A stretch of DNA of 64,000 nucleotides from JACCXG01 sp963717745 (GTDB lineage: Bacteria; Acidobacteriota; Vicinamibacteria; Vicinamibacterales; 2-12-FULL-66-21). Where the stretch lies: assembly GCA_963717745.1 (NCBI GenBank), contig CAVQXJ010000002.1:124001-188000 (forward strand), written 5' to 3'. The translations under genes and the position numbers were made by a program. How positions within the stretch are numbered: the stretch's first letter is position 1; each line of letters opens with the position of its first letter. Below, piece after piece: positions 18,712-26,640 of the stretch. The notes below the pieces were generated by a model. That model was not told where the DNA came from, ran no database searches, and worked only from the letters and a program-made list of their open reading frames with translations.

Positions 18712-19809
18712 ATGGCGCCCGATCTCAACATGACTGCCGCTGGTCTGCTGCACGACATGGCGGCGCTGCAGGGCAATCAGCGGTCTCAACTGGGCTACCA
18801 GCGCGCCGCGAAGGCGGTCATTGGCTTGCCGCTGCTGGTCTCCGACCTGGTGCAGGCGGGCACGCTGCGGGAGGTGCCTTACATCGGGCCGTCGAGCGCG
18901 CGCATCATCGACGAGCTCGTCGCGACCGGTGGCTCGGCCACCGTCGAAGCCGCGGTCGCGGCGTCGTCCGCACACGGCGCCAAGGTGCTCGAGCTGCGGC
19001 AGCTGCGCGCGAATTTCCTCAGCCAGCTCGCGATGGAGCAGGCCCTCGCGCGGCCGGCCGCTGACGGGGTCGTGTCGAAGGGCGCCTTGCGCGGCGATTT
19101 CCAGATGCACTCCACGTGGAGCGATGGCGGTGAACGGATCGAGGTGATGGCGCAAGCGTGCCTGTCGCTCGGACACACGTGCATGGGGATCACCGATCAT
19201 TCTCATGGACTGCCGATCGCGCGCGGGATGAGCATGGCCGACGTCGTGCGGCAGCATCGCGAGATCGATCGCCTGAACACGCGCCTCGAGGGGGGCTTCA
19301 GGGTGTTCAAGGGGATCGAGGCGAACATCCTGGCGGACGGCGAGCTGGATCTGCAGCCTGAAGAGCGTTCGGCGTTCGAGTTCGTGGTCGCGTCGCCGCA
19401 CTCGCAGCTCCGCCGGGACCACGATCAGACCTCACGCATGCTTCGTGCGGTCCGGCAACCGGGCATTGCCATTCTCGGCCATCCACAGGGACGCATCTTC
19501 AACAGCCGGCGGGGGGTGGTCGCGGATTGGCCGCGCATCTTCGCGGAGGCCGCGAAGCGCCGGGTCGCGATCGAGATCGACGGCAACTGGCACCGTCAGG
19601 ACGTTCCGTTCGATCTGGCGGCACAGGCGCTCGACGCAGGCTGCCTGTTTGCGCTCGACAGCGACGCACACTCGATCGGCGAGCTGCGCTTCACCGACTA
19701 CTCGATCGCGCACGCGCGGATCGCGGGGATTCCCGCTTCGCGGGTGATCAATTGCTGGAGCGACGGGGAGCTCTCCGAGTGGATGAAATCCCTAATCCCT
19801 AATCCCTAA
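18712..19809 (+). CDS. HhH-PHP phosphoesterase (DNA polymerase X-like without the polymerase domain)
   Basis: 365 aa from ATG 18712 (GGAAG ribosome-binding site; an in-frame TTG at 18649 is less likely). The N-terminal ~100 residues form a PolX-type helix-hairpin-helix region (LREVPYIGPSSARIIDELV). The C-terminal PHP domain has the metal motifs FQMHSTWSDG, MGITDHSHG, KGIEANIL, ILGHPQGR and ALDSDAHS. The nucleotidyltransferase palm of PolX is absent, so it cannot polymerise; it may be a 3'-end-processing nuclease/phosphatase in base-excision repair. Its last residues (SLIPNP) and stop codon are encoded by the repeat at 19787-19970. Confidence 0.8.
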   Translation: MAPDLNMTAAGLLHDMAALQGNQRSQLGYQRAAKAVIGLPLLVSDLVQAGTLREVPYIGPSSARIIDELVATGGSATVEAAVAASSAHGAKVLELRQLRANFLSQLAMEQALARPAADGVVSKGALRGDFQMHSTWSDGGERIEVMAQACLSLGHTCMGITDHSHGLPIARGMSMADVVRQHREIDRLNTRLEGGFRVFKGIEANILADGELDLQPEERSAFEFVVASPHSQLRRDHDQTSRMLRAVRQPGIAILGHPQGRIFNSRRGVVADWPRIFAEAAKRRVAIEIDGNWHRQDVPFDLAAQALDAGCLFALDSDAHSIGELRFTDYSIAHARIAGIPASRVINCWSDGELSEWMKSLIPNP

Positions 19810-19970
19810 TCCGGAATCCCTGATCCCGAATCCCGAATCCCGAATCCCGAATCAGTGCGCAGCCGAGCGCCGACTCCGGGGCTCCGATGCGGGATTCGGG
19901 ATTCGGGCCAATTCGGGATCAGGGATTCGGGATCAGGGATTCGTGATTAGGGATTAGGGCTTAGGGATTT
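19787..19970. repeat. AATCCC/GGGATT palindromic repeat between convergent genes
   Basis: Left arm repeats AATCCCTAATCCC and CCGAATCCCGAATCCCG; right arm repeats CGGGATTCGGGATTCGGG and GGGATTAGGGATT. The arms pair over roughly 60 bp around a GC-rich centre. The stops of both flanking convergent genes lie inside it, and it codes the final residues of each protein. Probably acts as a bidirectional terminator; origin unknown. Confidence 0.8.
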
Positions 19971-20893
19971 TTCCCCGCCCGCTTGAGGTCGTCGTAGTCA
20001 GGCATATAAGTCTTGAGCCCCTTGGCGGGCGTATTCTTCGAATAGCCGGCGACGAGCTGCGCGCTGTAGCGGGCCGGGAAGAAGTCGAACGCGTCCTTCG
20101 GGTCGCTGTCGATCAGCTGCAGATCGGCATCGTGCATCGTCAGCTTGCCGAACCGGATGTCCCCGCCACCGAAATAGACGTAGTTCCTGGCGCTCGGCGA
20201 CGGCCGCGTGAGCGGCGCGGCGGGCTTGGCCCCGTCGTCGAACGCTTGAACGATGCGGTTGCCGCTGACGGTGACGCGGGCGAGCCGGCCGGCGATCTCC
20301 GGCGGCGGCAACACCTGGCCGGCTGCAATGATGATGTCGTTGTCCTGAATCTCGATGCCCTTGCGGGCTTTGACGTTCATCACGTCCTCGAGCTTCAGGC
20401 CGAACAGCTCGAGCAGCCCCTTCGCCGGCACGCCGACCGCTTTCATCGATTCCGTGTGCAGCCGCATGCGGCCATCTGTGGTCACCGACACGCTCGCCTT
20501 GACCGAGAACGGCACGTCGATCCCCTTGTGCAGTTTTCCCTTCAGCGCGAGCTGCCCATGGTCGGTCTGTACGGTGAGCTGCTTCACGGGGGCGCCGTCG
20601 TAGCCGAAGACGAACTGATTGAGGAGGTTCTGCAGGCTCATCACGTCGAGCGACAGCTCCGCATGACGCAGGTGGAGCACGAATGACCGCTGGTCGTCGA
20701 AGACCGGCGGTGCGCCAGCCGTCCGGCTGACCATCGTGCCGCGCAGGTTGGCGACGTCGAGCACGATCCCGTCGGCGGCGTGCAGCCGCACGTTCTTCAT
20801 TTCGATCTGCACGCCGGGGCCGGCGGCGCGCAGGGTCAGGCTCAGCGCGAAGAGCGCTGCGATCGAGCAGCTGAAGCAGGGACGAAATCGCAC
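19961..20893 (-). CDS. Exported hypothetical protein (lipid-binding-like)
   Basis: 310 aa with a signal peptide (MRFRPCFSCSIAALFALSLT). The mature chain is rich in beta strands with alternating hydrophobic residues (VQIEMKNVRLHAADGIVLDV, FSVKASVSVTTDGRMRLHTE, RLARVTVSGNRIVQAFDDG), resembling periplasmic AsmA/DUF2993-like lipid-interacting proteins. I do not recognise a characterised member. Its last residues (KNP) and stop come from the repeat. A CTCCCTT repeat separates it from the leucine-degradation operon ending at 21003. Confidence 0.55.
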   Translation of the reverse strand: MRFRPCFSCSIAALFALSLTLRAAGPGVQIEMKNVRLHAADGIVLDVANLRGTMVSRTAGAPPVFDDQRSFVLHLRHAELSLDVMSLQNLLNQFVFGYDGAPVKQLTVQTDHGQLALKGKLHKGIDVPFSVKASVSVTTDGRMRLHTESMKAVGVPAKGLLELFGLKLEDVMNVKARKGIEIQDNDIIIAAGQVLPPPEIAGRLARVTVSGNRIVQAFDDGAKPAAPLTRPSPSARNYVYFGGGDIRFGKLTMHDADLQLIDSDPKDAFDFFPARYSAQLVAGYSKNTPAKGLKTYMPDYDDLKRAGKNP

Positions 20894-20946
20894 GTCGCCG
20901 GACTTACCCGCAATGCGTGTGCCGGCCCATGCGAGTGCGGCGATGG

Positions 20947-20980
20947 TTCTCCCTTTTCCCTTCTGCCTGCTCCCTTGACA
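20947..20980 (+). repeat. CTCCCTT-type intergenic repeat, copy 2
   Basis: TTCTCCCTTTTCCC, TTCTGCCTGC and TCCCTTGACA in a row, matching 4780-4812. Directly after it comes a hairpin CGCGCG-TCTTT-CGCGCG (20981-20997), 5 bp from the stop of the HMG-CoA lyase gene; together they may end the operon. Confidence 0.6.
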
Positions 20981-21002
20981 CGCGCGTCTTTCGCGCGCCC
21001 CG

Positions 21003-21912
21003 TCAGCCCCCGACGCGCCGCGATCGCGCAGCCTGGTAGTACCGCGACGGCAGCGCGTGTCCGACTCGCGACTCCATGAACCGCGACGCGTTCATCAGCG
21101 CGTCCAGCTCGATCCCGGTCTCGATCCCGAGGCCGTCGAGCATGTAGATCAGGTCCTCGGTCGCCAGGTTGCCGGTGGCCCCCGGGGCATAGGGACATCC
21201 GCCGAGCCCGCCGCACGACGCGTCGAAGGTCGAGATGCCGAGCTCCAGCGCCGCCAGGACGTTCGCGGCGGCCATCCCGCGCGTATCGTGAAAATGGAGA
21301 GCGATTTTCGAAAGCGGCACCCGCTCCGCGACCGCCTCGACGACCGGTGGGACCCGGCCGGGATGGGCGATGCCGATGGTGTCGCTGACCGCTACCTCGA
21401 AGGCACCCATCTCGACGAGCGCCGCCGTCACGGCCGCGACCCGCGTCGACGGGCACGTCCCCCTCGAAGGGGCATCCGAACGCCGTCGATACGTAGCCGC
21501 GGACAGCGAGACCAAGCTCGGCGGCGCGGGCACAGACGGCGCGATAGGTTTCGAGGGACGCGTCGACGCTCTGGTTGATGTTGCGCTGACTGAACGACTC
21601 GGATGCGGCGGCGAACACCGCGACCTCGGTCACCCCCGCGCCATGCGCGCGTTCGAGTCCGGCAAGGTTCGGCACCAAAGCCGTGTAGCGCACGCCAGGA
21701 CGGCGGCTGATTCGAGCGAACACTTCGGCCGCATCCGCCATCTGCGGCACCCATTTGGGGCTCACGAACGCCCCGGCTTCGATGACCGGCAGGCCGGCGG
21801 CGGACAGCAGATCGACGAACGCCACCTTGTCCGAGGCGGCGATCGCCGCGGCTTCGTTCTGCAGGCCATCGCGCGGCCCGACCTCGACGACCGTGACCCG
21901 CGACGGCCTCAT
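21003..21912 (-). CDS. liuE: Hydroxymethylglutaryl-CoA lyase, one frameshift
   Basis: About 302 aa after restoring the frame near 21448 (FEGDVPVD to TRVAAVTAALVEMG). DRE-TIM barrel motifs: EVGPRDGLQNE at the start (metal and catalytic Asp/Arg), SFSQRNINQS, VRGYVSTAFGCPFEG, ALHFHDTRGMA (metal His pair) and GLGGCPYAPGATGNLATED, the Cys loop characteristic of HMG-CoA lyase. It splits HMG-CoA into acetoacetate and acetyl-CoA, the last step of leucine catabolism. Last gene of the operon; ATG 21912 overlaps the biotin-carrier stop. Confidence 0.85.
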
Positions 21913-22417
21913 GGCTGCAGCTCCACCAGCTCCTGTCCGGCCTGCACCAGTTCGCCTTCGCGGCAATTCACTCGTGCGATCGTGCCGTCGGCGGGCGCAC
22001 GCACCGGAAGCTCCATCTTCATCGCTTCGAGCACGATCAGGATGTCACCGCGTCGGACCACCTGACCCGGCTGTGCCTCGATCCGGCGGACGGTCGCCGG
22101 CATCGGTGCCATCAACGATCCCGCAACGCCCCGCGACCCACGCCGGCGGCCGGGCCTGCTCGACCTCGAACGTGAACACGCGGCCGTTCAGGAACACCCA
22201 CTGCGTCTCAGCCCGAGCTGACGGCATATGCGACGGTGTGGCTGGACCCGGGCGCACCGCGCTCTTCGCTCGATTCGGTCCGCCGAAACCGCATCGCGGC
22301 ATCGTCCAGCTGCGCCACGTTCAGGACAACGTCGTTCACGCTGATTCGTTCGTCCGCCATCGCGACCCGATACTCGGTGCCGTTCGCATCGCGCAGCGTG
22401 ATGGTCCGGTCAGCCAT
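21909..22417 (-). CDS. Biotin carboxyl carrier subunit of an acyl-CoA carboxylase, two frameshifts
   Basis: Starts MADRTITLRDANGTEYRV (22417), the BT-type domain that links carboxylase and carrier in 3-methylcrotonyl-CoA carboxylase alpha chains. Frames change near 22205 and 22117; the intermediate part reads WVFLNGRVFTFEVEQARPP. The end is a clear biotinyl domain: LMAPMPATVRRIEAQPGQVV...LIVLEAMKMELPVRAP, with the biotinylated Lys in EAMKM. It shuttles carboxyl-biotin between the biotin carboxylase and the carboxyltransferase. Here it is separated from the carboxylase by a TAG codon and 12 bp, in the same reading frame. Confidence 0.8.
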
Positions 22418-22429
22418 GGTGACGCGACA

Positions 22430-23968
22430 CTACCGTCCCCACCCGCGCAGCGACACCCAGGGATCGCGGGCGGGCAGGCCGGAATTCGCAGCGCTCCGGT
22501 CCGGCGCCTGGCCGCTGCTGCCGGACTCGATGTGGCGCTGCCAGGCAATGGCTGCCGCGGCGGCCGCTTCGAGAGGGGGCGGCGACGCCGGTGTGAGCCC
22601 GTCGAGGTGGTCGTCGATGAAGCCGGTGTGAACCGCGCCGCGGCGGACGTCGGGATGCTCGAGCAGCGCGATGAGAAACGGCACGTTGGTGCGGATGCCG
22701 AGGATGGGAAACGCGCGCAACGCCGCGGCGGCCCGCGCGAGTGCCCCGTCGCGCGTCTCCGCCCGCGCAATCAGTTTCGCGATCAGCGGGTCATAGTGCA
22801 CGCCGATGCCGTCGCCCTCACGCACGCCGGAGTCGATCCGGATGCCCGGCGCCGAAGGTTCCCGATACAGCAGGAGCCGGCCGGCCTGAGGCAGGAAGTT
22901 CTCCGCGGGATCTTCCGCGTAAATCCGGCATTCGATCGCGTGACCGCGCTGCGTCAGCGCGTCCTGAGTCCAGGGGAGTGGCTCGCCCGCGGCGATCCTC
23001 AGTTGCGCGAGCACGAGATCGACGCCGACCACCGCTTCGGTGACCGCATGCTCGACCTGCAGGCGCGTGTTCATCTCGAGGAAGTAGAAACGCGCGTCGG
23101 CGCCGTCGCCCTCGAGCAGGAACTCGACGGTGCCGGCGTTCCGATAGCCGGCGGCGCGCGCGGCCGCCACCGCCGCCGCGCCGATGCTCGCGCGAAGCGC
23201 GGCGCCGAGCGCGGGGGAGGGGCTCTCCTCGATCACCTTCTGATGACGGCGCTGGAGCGAGCACTCACGTTCGAAGAGGTGGACGACCCCACCGTGGTGA
23301 TCGGCAAAGACCTGGACTTCGACGTGTCGCGGCTGTTCGATCAGCCGCTCGACGTAGAGCGTTCCATCGCCGAAGGCCGCCTCGGCCTCCCGGCGCGCGG
23401 CGCCGATCAGCGGCGCCGCCTCTTCGCCGGCGCGTACGATCCGCATGCCCTTGCCGCCGCCGCCCGCCGAGGCTTTGACGAGGACCGGATATCCGAGCGC
23501 TTTCGCGGCCGCCGCCACACCGTCGTCGGATTGATCGGACGGCGTGTCGCCGGGCACGATTGGCACTCCGGCCCCGGCCATCAGCGCGCGCGCCCCGATC
23601 TTCGATCCCATGCGCTCGATGACCCCGGCCGGTGGACCGATGAACACCAGATCCGCCGCTTCGACGGCGCGCGCGAACGCGGCACGCTCCGACAGGAAGC
23701 CGTAGCCGGGATGAATCGCGTCCGCGCCGCTGCGCCGCGCCGCGGCGATCAGCGCGTCGATGTTCAGATAGCTTTGAGCCGGGGCCGCCGGCCCGATCGG
23801 CTCGGCCTGATCCGCGAGCGCGACGTGCAGCGCACCGGCGTCCGCGTCGGAGAACACCGCAACGCTTTCCAGCCCCGCCTCGCGGCAGGCGCGGATGATC
23901 CGCACCGCGATCTCGCCGCGATTGGCCACCAGCACGCGCGAGAAGCGCCGCACCGGTTCAGTGGCCAT
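22430..23968 (-). CDS. liuD: Biotin carboxylase of 3-methylcrotonyl-CoA carboxylase (split alpha chain)
   Basis: 512 aa. ATP-grasp biotin carboxylase: GEIAVRIIRACREAGLESVA at the start, glycine-rich loop KASAGGGGKGMRIV, bicarbonate/catalytic region FLEMNTRLQVEHAVTEAVVG and RGHAIECRIYAEDP. It makes carboxybiotin from ATP and bicarbonate. The tail AWQRHIES...DPWVSLRGWGR is the beginning of the alpha-chain BT linker, where MccA proteins normally continue; here a TAG stops it. Gene order with carboxyltransferase, hydratase and HMG-CoA lyase makes 3-methylcrotonyl-CoA the likely substrate. The 5' end overlaps the hydratase stop by 11 bp. Confidence 0.85.
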   Translation of the reverse strand: MATEPVRRFSRVLVANRGEIAVRIIRACREAGLESVAVFSDADAGALHVALADQAEPIGPAAPAQSYLNIDALIAAARRSGADAIHPGYGFLSERAAFARAVEAADLVFIGPPAGVIERMGSKIGARALMAGAGVPIVPGDTPSDQSDDGVAAAAKALGYPVLVKASAGGGGKGMRIVRAGEEAAPLIGAARREAEAAFGDGTLYVERLIEQPRHVEVQVFADHHGGVVHLFERECSLQRRHQKVIEESPSPALGAALRASIGAAAVAAARAAGYRNAGTVEFLLEGDGADARFYFLEMNTRLQVEHAVTEAVVGVDLVLAQLRIAAGEPLPWTQDALTQRGHAIECRIYAEDPAENFLPQAGRLLLYREPSAPGIRIDSGVREGDGIGVHYDPLIAKLIARAETRDGALARAAAALRAFPILGIRTNVPFLIALLEHPDVRRGAVHTGFIDDHLDGLTPASPPPLEAAAAAAIAWQRHIESGSSGQAPDRSAANSGLPARDPWVSLRGWGR

Positions 23969-24740
23969 CGGGCAACCAGGGCGCGCGCCGCTTCTCCAGA
24001 AACGCGCGCATCCCGGCCTGGCCCTCCTCCGAGACCCGCTGCCTGGCGATCGCTTCGGCGGTCAGCCCGGCGACGTCGGCCGGCGGGACGCCAGCCACCT
24101 GCGCGATCAGTCGCTTCGCCGCGGCGACCGCGCCTGGTGCGGAGCCGATCAGCTCGCGCACGTACATCTCGATCCGCGAATCGAGGTCCGCCTCCGGCAC
24201 CACCGCATGCACGAGCCCGATCTCGCGCGCCCGCTCCGCGGAGAATCGCGATGCCGTGAGGAACAGCTCCCGCGCCGCCGACTGCCCGATCTTCGCGACC
24301 GCGAACGGCGAAATGACCGCCGGCAGGATGCCCAGCCTGGCCTCGGTGAATCCGAAGATCGCGTCCTCGGCCGCGACCACGATGTCGCAGACGGCAGCGA
24401 GCCCGGCGCCACCCCCCAGCGCGGCGCCATGCACGCGGCCGACGAGCGGCACTGGCAGCGTGTCGAGCGCCAGGAACATCGCGGACATCAGGCGGGCGTC
24501 GCCGACGTTCTGGTCGTGCGAATAGCCGACCATCCGGGACATCCACGTCAGGTCCGCGCCGGCGCAGAATACCTTGCCCTCGCCGCGCAGGACCGCCACG
24601 CGCACGTCAGGGGACAGCGGCCCCCGGGCCCAGTCGGTCAGCTCCGAAATGAGGTGGTCATCGAAAGCATTCCGGGTCTGCGGCCGGTTCAGCGACACCG
24701 TGACCACCGGCCCGGCGACTGAAATCGTGAGGGATGTCAT
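23958..24740 (-). CDS. liuC: Enoyl-CoA hydratase, probable methylglutaconyl-CoA hydratase
   Basis: About 260 aa crotonase. Oxyanion-hole motif KVFCAGADLTWM near residue 60 and HGAALGGGAGLAAVCDIVVA near 105; the second catalytic region FGFTEARLGILPAVISPF carries the Glu expected of a hydratase. In this operon it should hydrate 3-methylglutaconyl-CoA to HMG-CoA, linking the carboxylase to HMG-CoA lyase. ATG 24740 (MTSLTISVAG) lies 21 bp after the carboxyltransferase stop. Confidence 0.85.
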   Translation of the reverse strand: MTSLTISVAGPVVTVSLNRPQTRNAFDDHLISELTDWARGPLSPDVRVAVLRGEGKVFCAGADLTWMSRMVGYSHDQNVGDARLMSAMFLALDTLPVPLVGRVHGAALGGGAGLAAVCDIVVAAEDAIFGFTEARLGILPAVISPFAVAKIGQSAARELFLTASRFSAERAREIGLVHAVVPEADLDSRIEMYVRELIGSAPGAVAAAKRLIAQVAGVPPADVAGLTAEAIARQRVSEEGQAGMRAFLEKRRAPWLPDGH

Positions 24741-24761
24741 GGGTCGCAAATCGCCCGGCGC

Positions 24762-26370
24762 TCACATCCGGAACACGCCGAAGCGTGAGCGGGCGATCGG
24801 CGCGTTGAACGCCGTCGACAGACCAAGCGCGAGCGCCTGCCGCGTCTCGGCCGGATCGAGAATGCCATCGTCCCAGAGCCGTGCGGAGGAGTAGTACGGG
24901 AGACCCCTCGCGCTCGTACTTCTCGAGAATCGGCGTCCGAATCGCCGCCTCCTCTTCCGCACTGAGCTCGCCCCCCTCGCGCGCCAGCTGATCGCGCTTC
25001 ACGGTGGCGAGGACGCCGGCGGCCTGCTCGCCGCCCATCACCGAGATTCGCGCGTTCGGCCACATCCAGAGGAACCGCGGGTCGTAGGCGCGCCCGCACA
25101 TGCCGTAGTTGCCGGCGCCGAACGAGCCGCCGATGATCACCGTGAAGCGCGGCACGCCGCAGTTCGACACCGCGTGCACCATCTTCGCGCCGTCCTTCGC
25201 GATGCCCGCCCGCTCGTACTGCCGTCCCACCATGAACCCGGTGATGTTCTGGAGAAACACCAGCGGCACGCCGCGCGTGCCGCACAGCTCGATGAAGTGC
25301 GTGGCCTTCAGCGCGGATTCCGAGAACAGCACCCCGTTGTTCGCCACGATGCCCACCAGGAAGCCATGCAGTCGTGCGAACCCGGTGACCAGCGTCGTCG
25401 CGTAGCGCTCTTTGAACTCGTCGAACCGCGACCCGTCGACCAGACGGGCAATGATCTCCCGCACCTCGTAGGCGTGGCGGGTATCCGCGTTGACGATGCC
25501 GTAGATCTCGCGTGGATCGTAGGCGGGGTCTTCGGGAGTGGTGAGATCCGGGGGGCCGGGCTTGTGTGTGTTCAGCGTCGAGACGATGGTCCGCGCCAGA
25601 TAAAGCGCGTGCTCGTCGTCTTCGGCCAGGTAGTCGGCGACGCCGGAGAGCCGGGTGTGCACGTCGGCGCCTCCGAGCTCCTCCGCCGTGACCTCCTCGC
25701 CCGTTGCCGCCTTCACCAGCGGCGGGCCGCCGAGGAAGATGGTCCCGGTGCCCTTGACGATGATGGTTTCGTCGGACATGGCCGGGACATACGCGCCGCC
25801 GGCGGTGCAGGAGCCCATGACCACCGCGACCTGCGGGATGCCCTCGGCCGACATCCGCGCCTGATTGAAGAAAATCCGCCCGAAATGGTCGCGATCGGGA
25901 AAAACGTCGGCCTGGAGCGGGAGGAAGGCGCCGCCCGAGTCAACCAGGTAGATGCACGGGAGCCGATTCTCGAGGGCGACCTGCTGGGCCCGGAGGTGTT
26001 TCCTGACCGTCATCGGATAGTAGGTCCCCCCCTTGACGGTGGCGTCGTTGGCGACGATCAGCACCTCGCGCCCCGAGACCCGGCCGATCCCGGTCACGAT
26101 CCCGGCCCCGGGCGCCTCGTTGTCATACAGGTCCCAGGCCGCCAGCGGCGAGAGCTCCAGGAAGGGCGACCCCGGATCGAGCAGCCGATCGATACGCTCC
26201 CGGACCGGAAGTTTGCCCTGTTCGCGCTGACGCTGCAGGGGTTTAGGGCCACCGCCCTGTCTGACGGCCGCCGTCCGCTCCCGCAGTTCCGCGACCAGGG
26301 AGGTCATTCGTTCCTGGTTGATCTGGAACCCTTCCGAGGTGGGGTCGATGTGTGTCTCGATGACGTCCAT
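24762..26370 (-). CDS. liuB: Carboxyltransferase (beta) subunit of 3-methylcrotonyl-CoA carboxylase, one frameshift
   Basis: About 536 aa after a one-base correction near 24902 (KYEREGSP to YYSSARLWDDGILDPAETR). Carboxyltransferase domains with VDSGGAFLPLQADVFPD, MGSCTAGGAYVPAMSDE, FLQNITGFMVGRQYERAGIA and GAGNYGMCGRAYDPRFLWMW, closely matching MCC beta chains. It moves the carboxyl group from biotin to 3-methylcrotonyl-CoA. First gene of the operon; a TATAAT -10 (minus strand, 26388-26393) lies 17 nt upstream of the ATG. The isovaleryl-CoA dehydrogenase usually found with these genes is not in this window. Confidence 0.88.
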
Positions 26371-26404
26371 GGCTGCCGCAACCGCGGATTATATGGGGTC
26401 CCGA

Positions 26405-26459
26405 GGTCCGCAGTCCGCGATCCGGCGTCCGGGATTCGCGGGCAGGGCCTGAAGGCCCT
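26405..26459. repeat. Intergenic GGTCCGCAGTCCGC word and TGAA-loop hairpin
   Basis: GGTCCGCAGTCCGC (26405-26418) recurs as its exact complement at 28066-28079, so two inverted copies bracket the sigma54 regulator gene. Just after it, AGGGCC-TGAA-GGCCCT (26444-26459) is a perfect hairpin of a type also seen at 34910-34941 and 41571-41584. Confidence 0.6.
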
Positions 26460-26523
26460 AAATGTGACATAGGAAGTCGGCTTGCCCGACGTAGCCGCCC
26501 GGGGCGAAGGGGGCGGGAGTCGG

Positions 26524-26581
26524 GTGTAGTCCTACACGACAAATGTCAACATGCTGACACCGATGGGGCAATGTGTATAAT
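26524..26581 (+). promoter_or_regulatory. Promoter with two operator-like dyads upstream of the NtrC-type regulator
   Basis: A sigma70-type promoter: -35 CTGACA (26554-26559), 16-nt spacer, -10 TATAAT (26576-26581). The -35 is the right half of a near-perfect dyad TGTCAACATGCTGACA (26544-26559). A second perfect dyad, GTGTAG-TC-CTACAC, lies at 26524-26537. Proteins bound there could control the gene, possibly the regulator itself. Inferred from sequence alone. Confidence 0.55.
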
Positions 26582-26640
26582 TCTTGCGCGTCACGGTTGG
26601 CTGCGTGTATCGTTCGGGCGTTCAGGCAGACGGATTCGTT

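Noticed and set aside
19797..19965. Repeated AATCCC/GGGATT units as a possible CRISPR array
   Set aside because: Units are 7-9 bp without constant spacers, arranged as two complementary arms; no cas gene is nearby.
21755..24259. Very long open frame on the plus strand across the carboxylase operon
   Set aside because: It is antisense to well-conserved biotin carboxylase and hydratase genes, and its translation is Arg/Pro/Ala-rich without any motif.
26584..26640. Upstream start at 26584 for the NtrC-type regulator
   Set aside because: Those codons directly follow the -10 element at 26576-26581 and so overlap the expected transcription start; the conserved protein begins at 26641.
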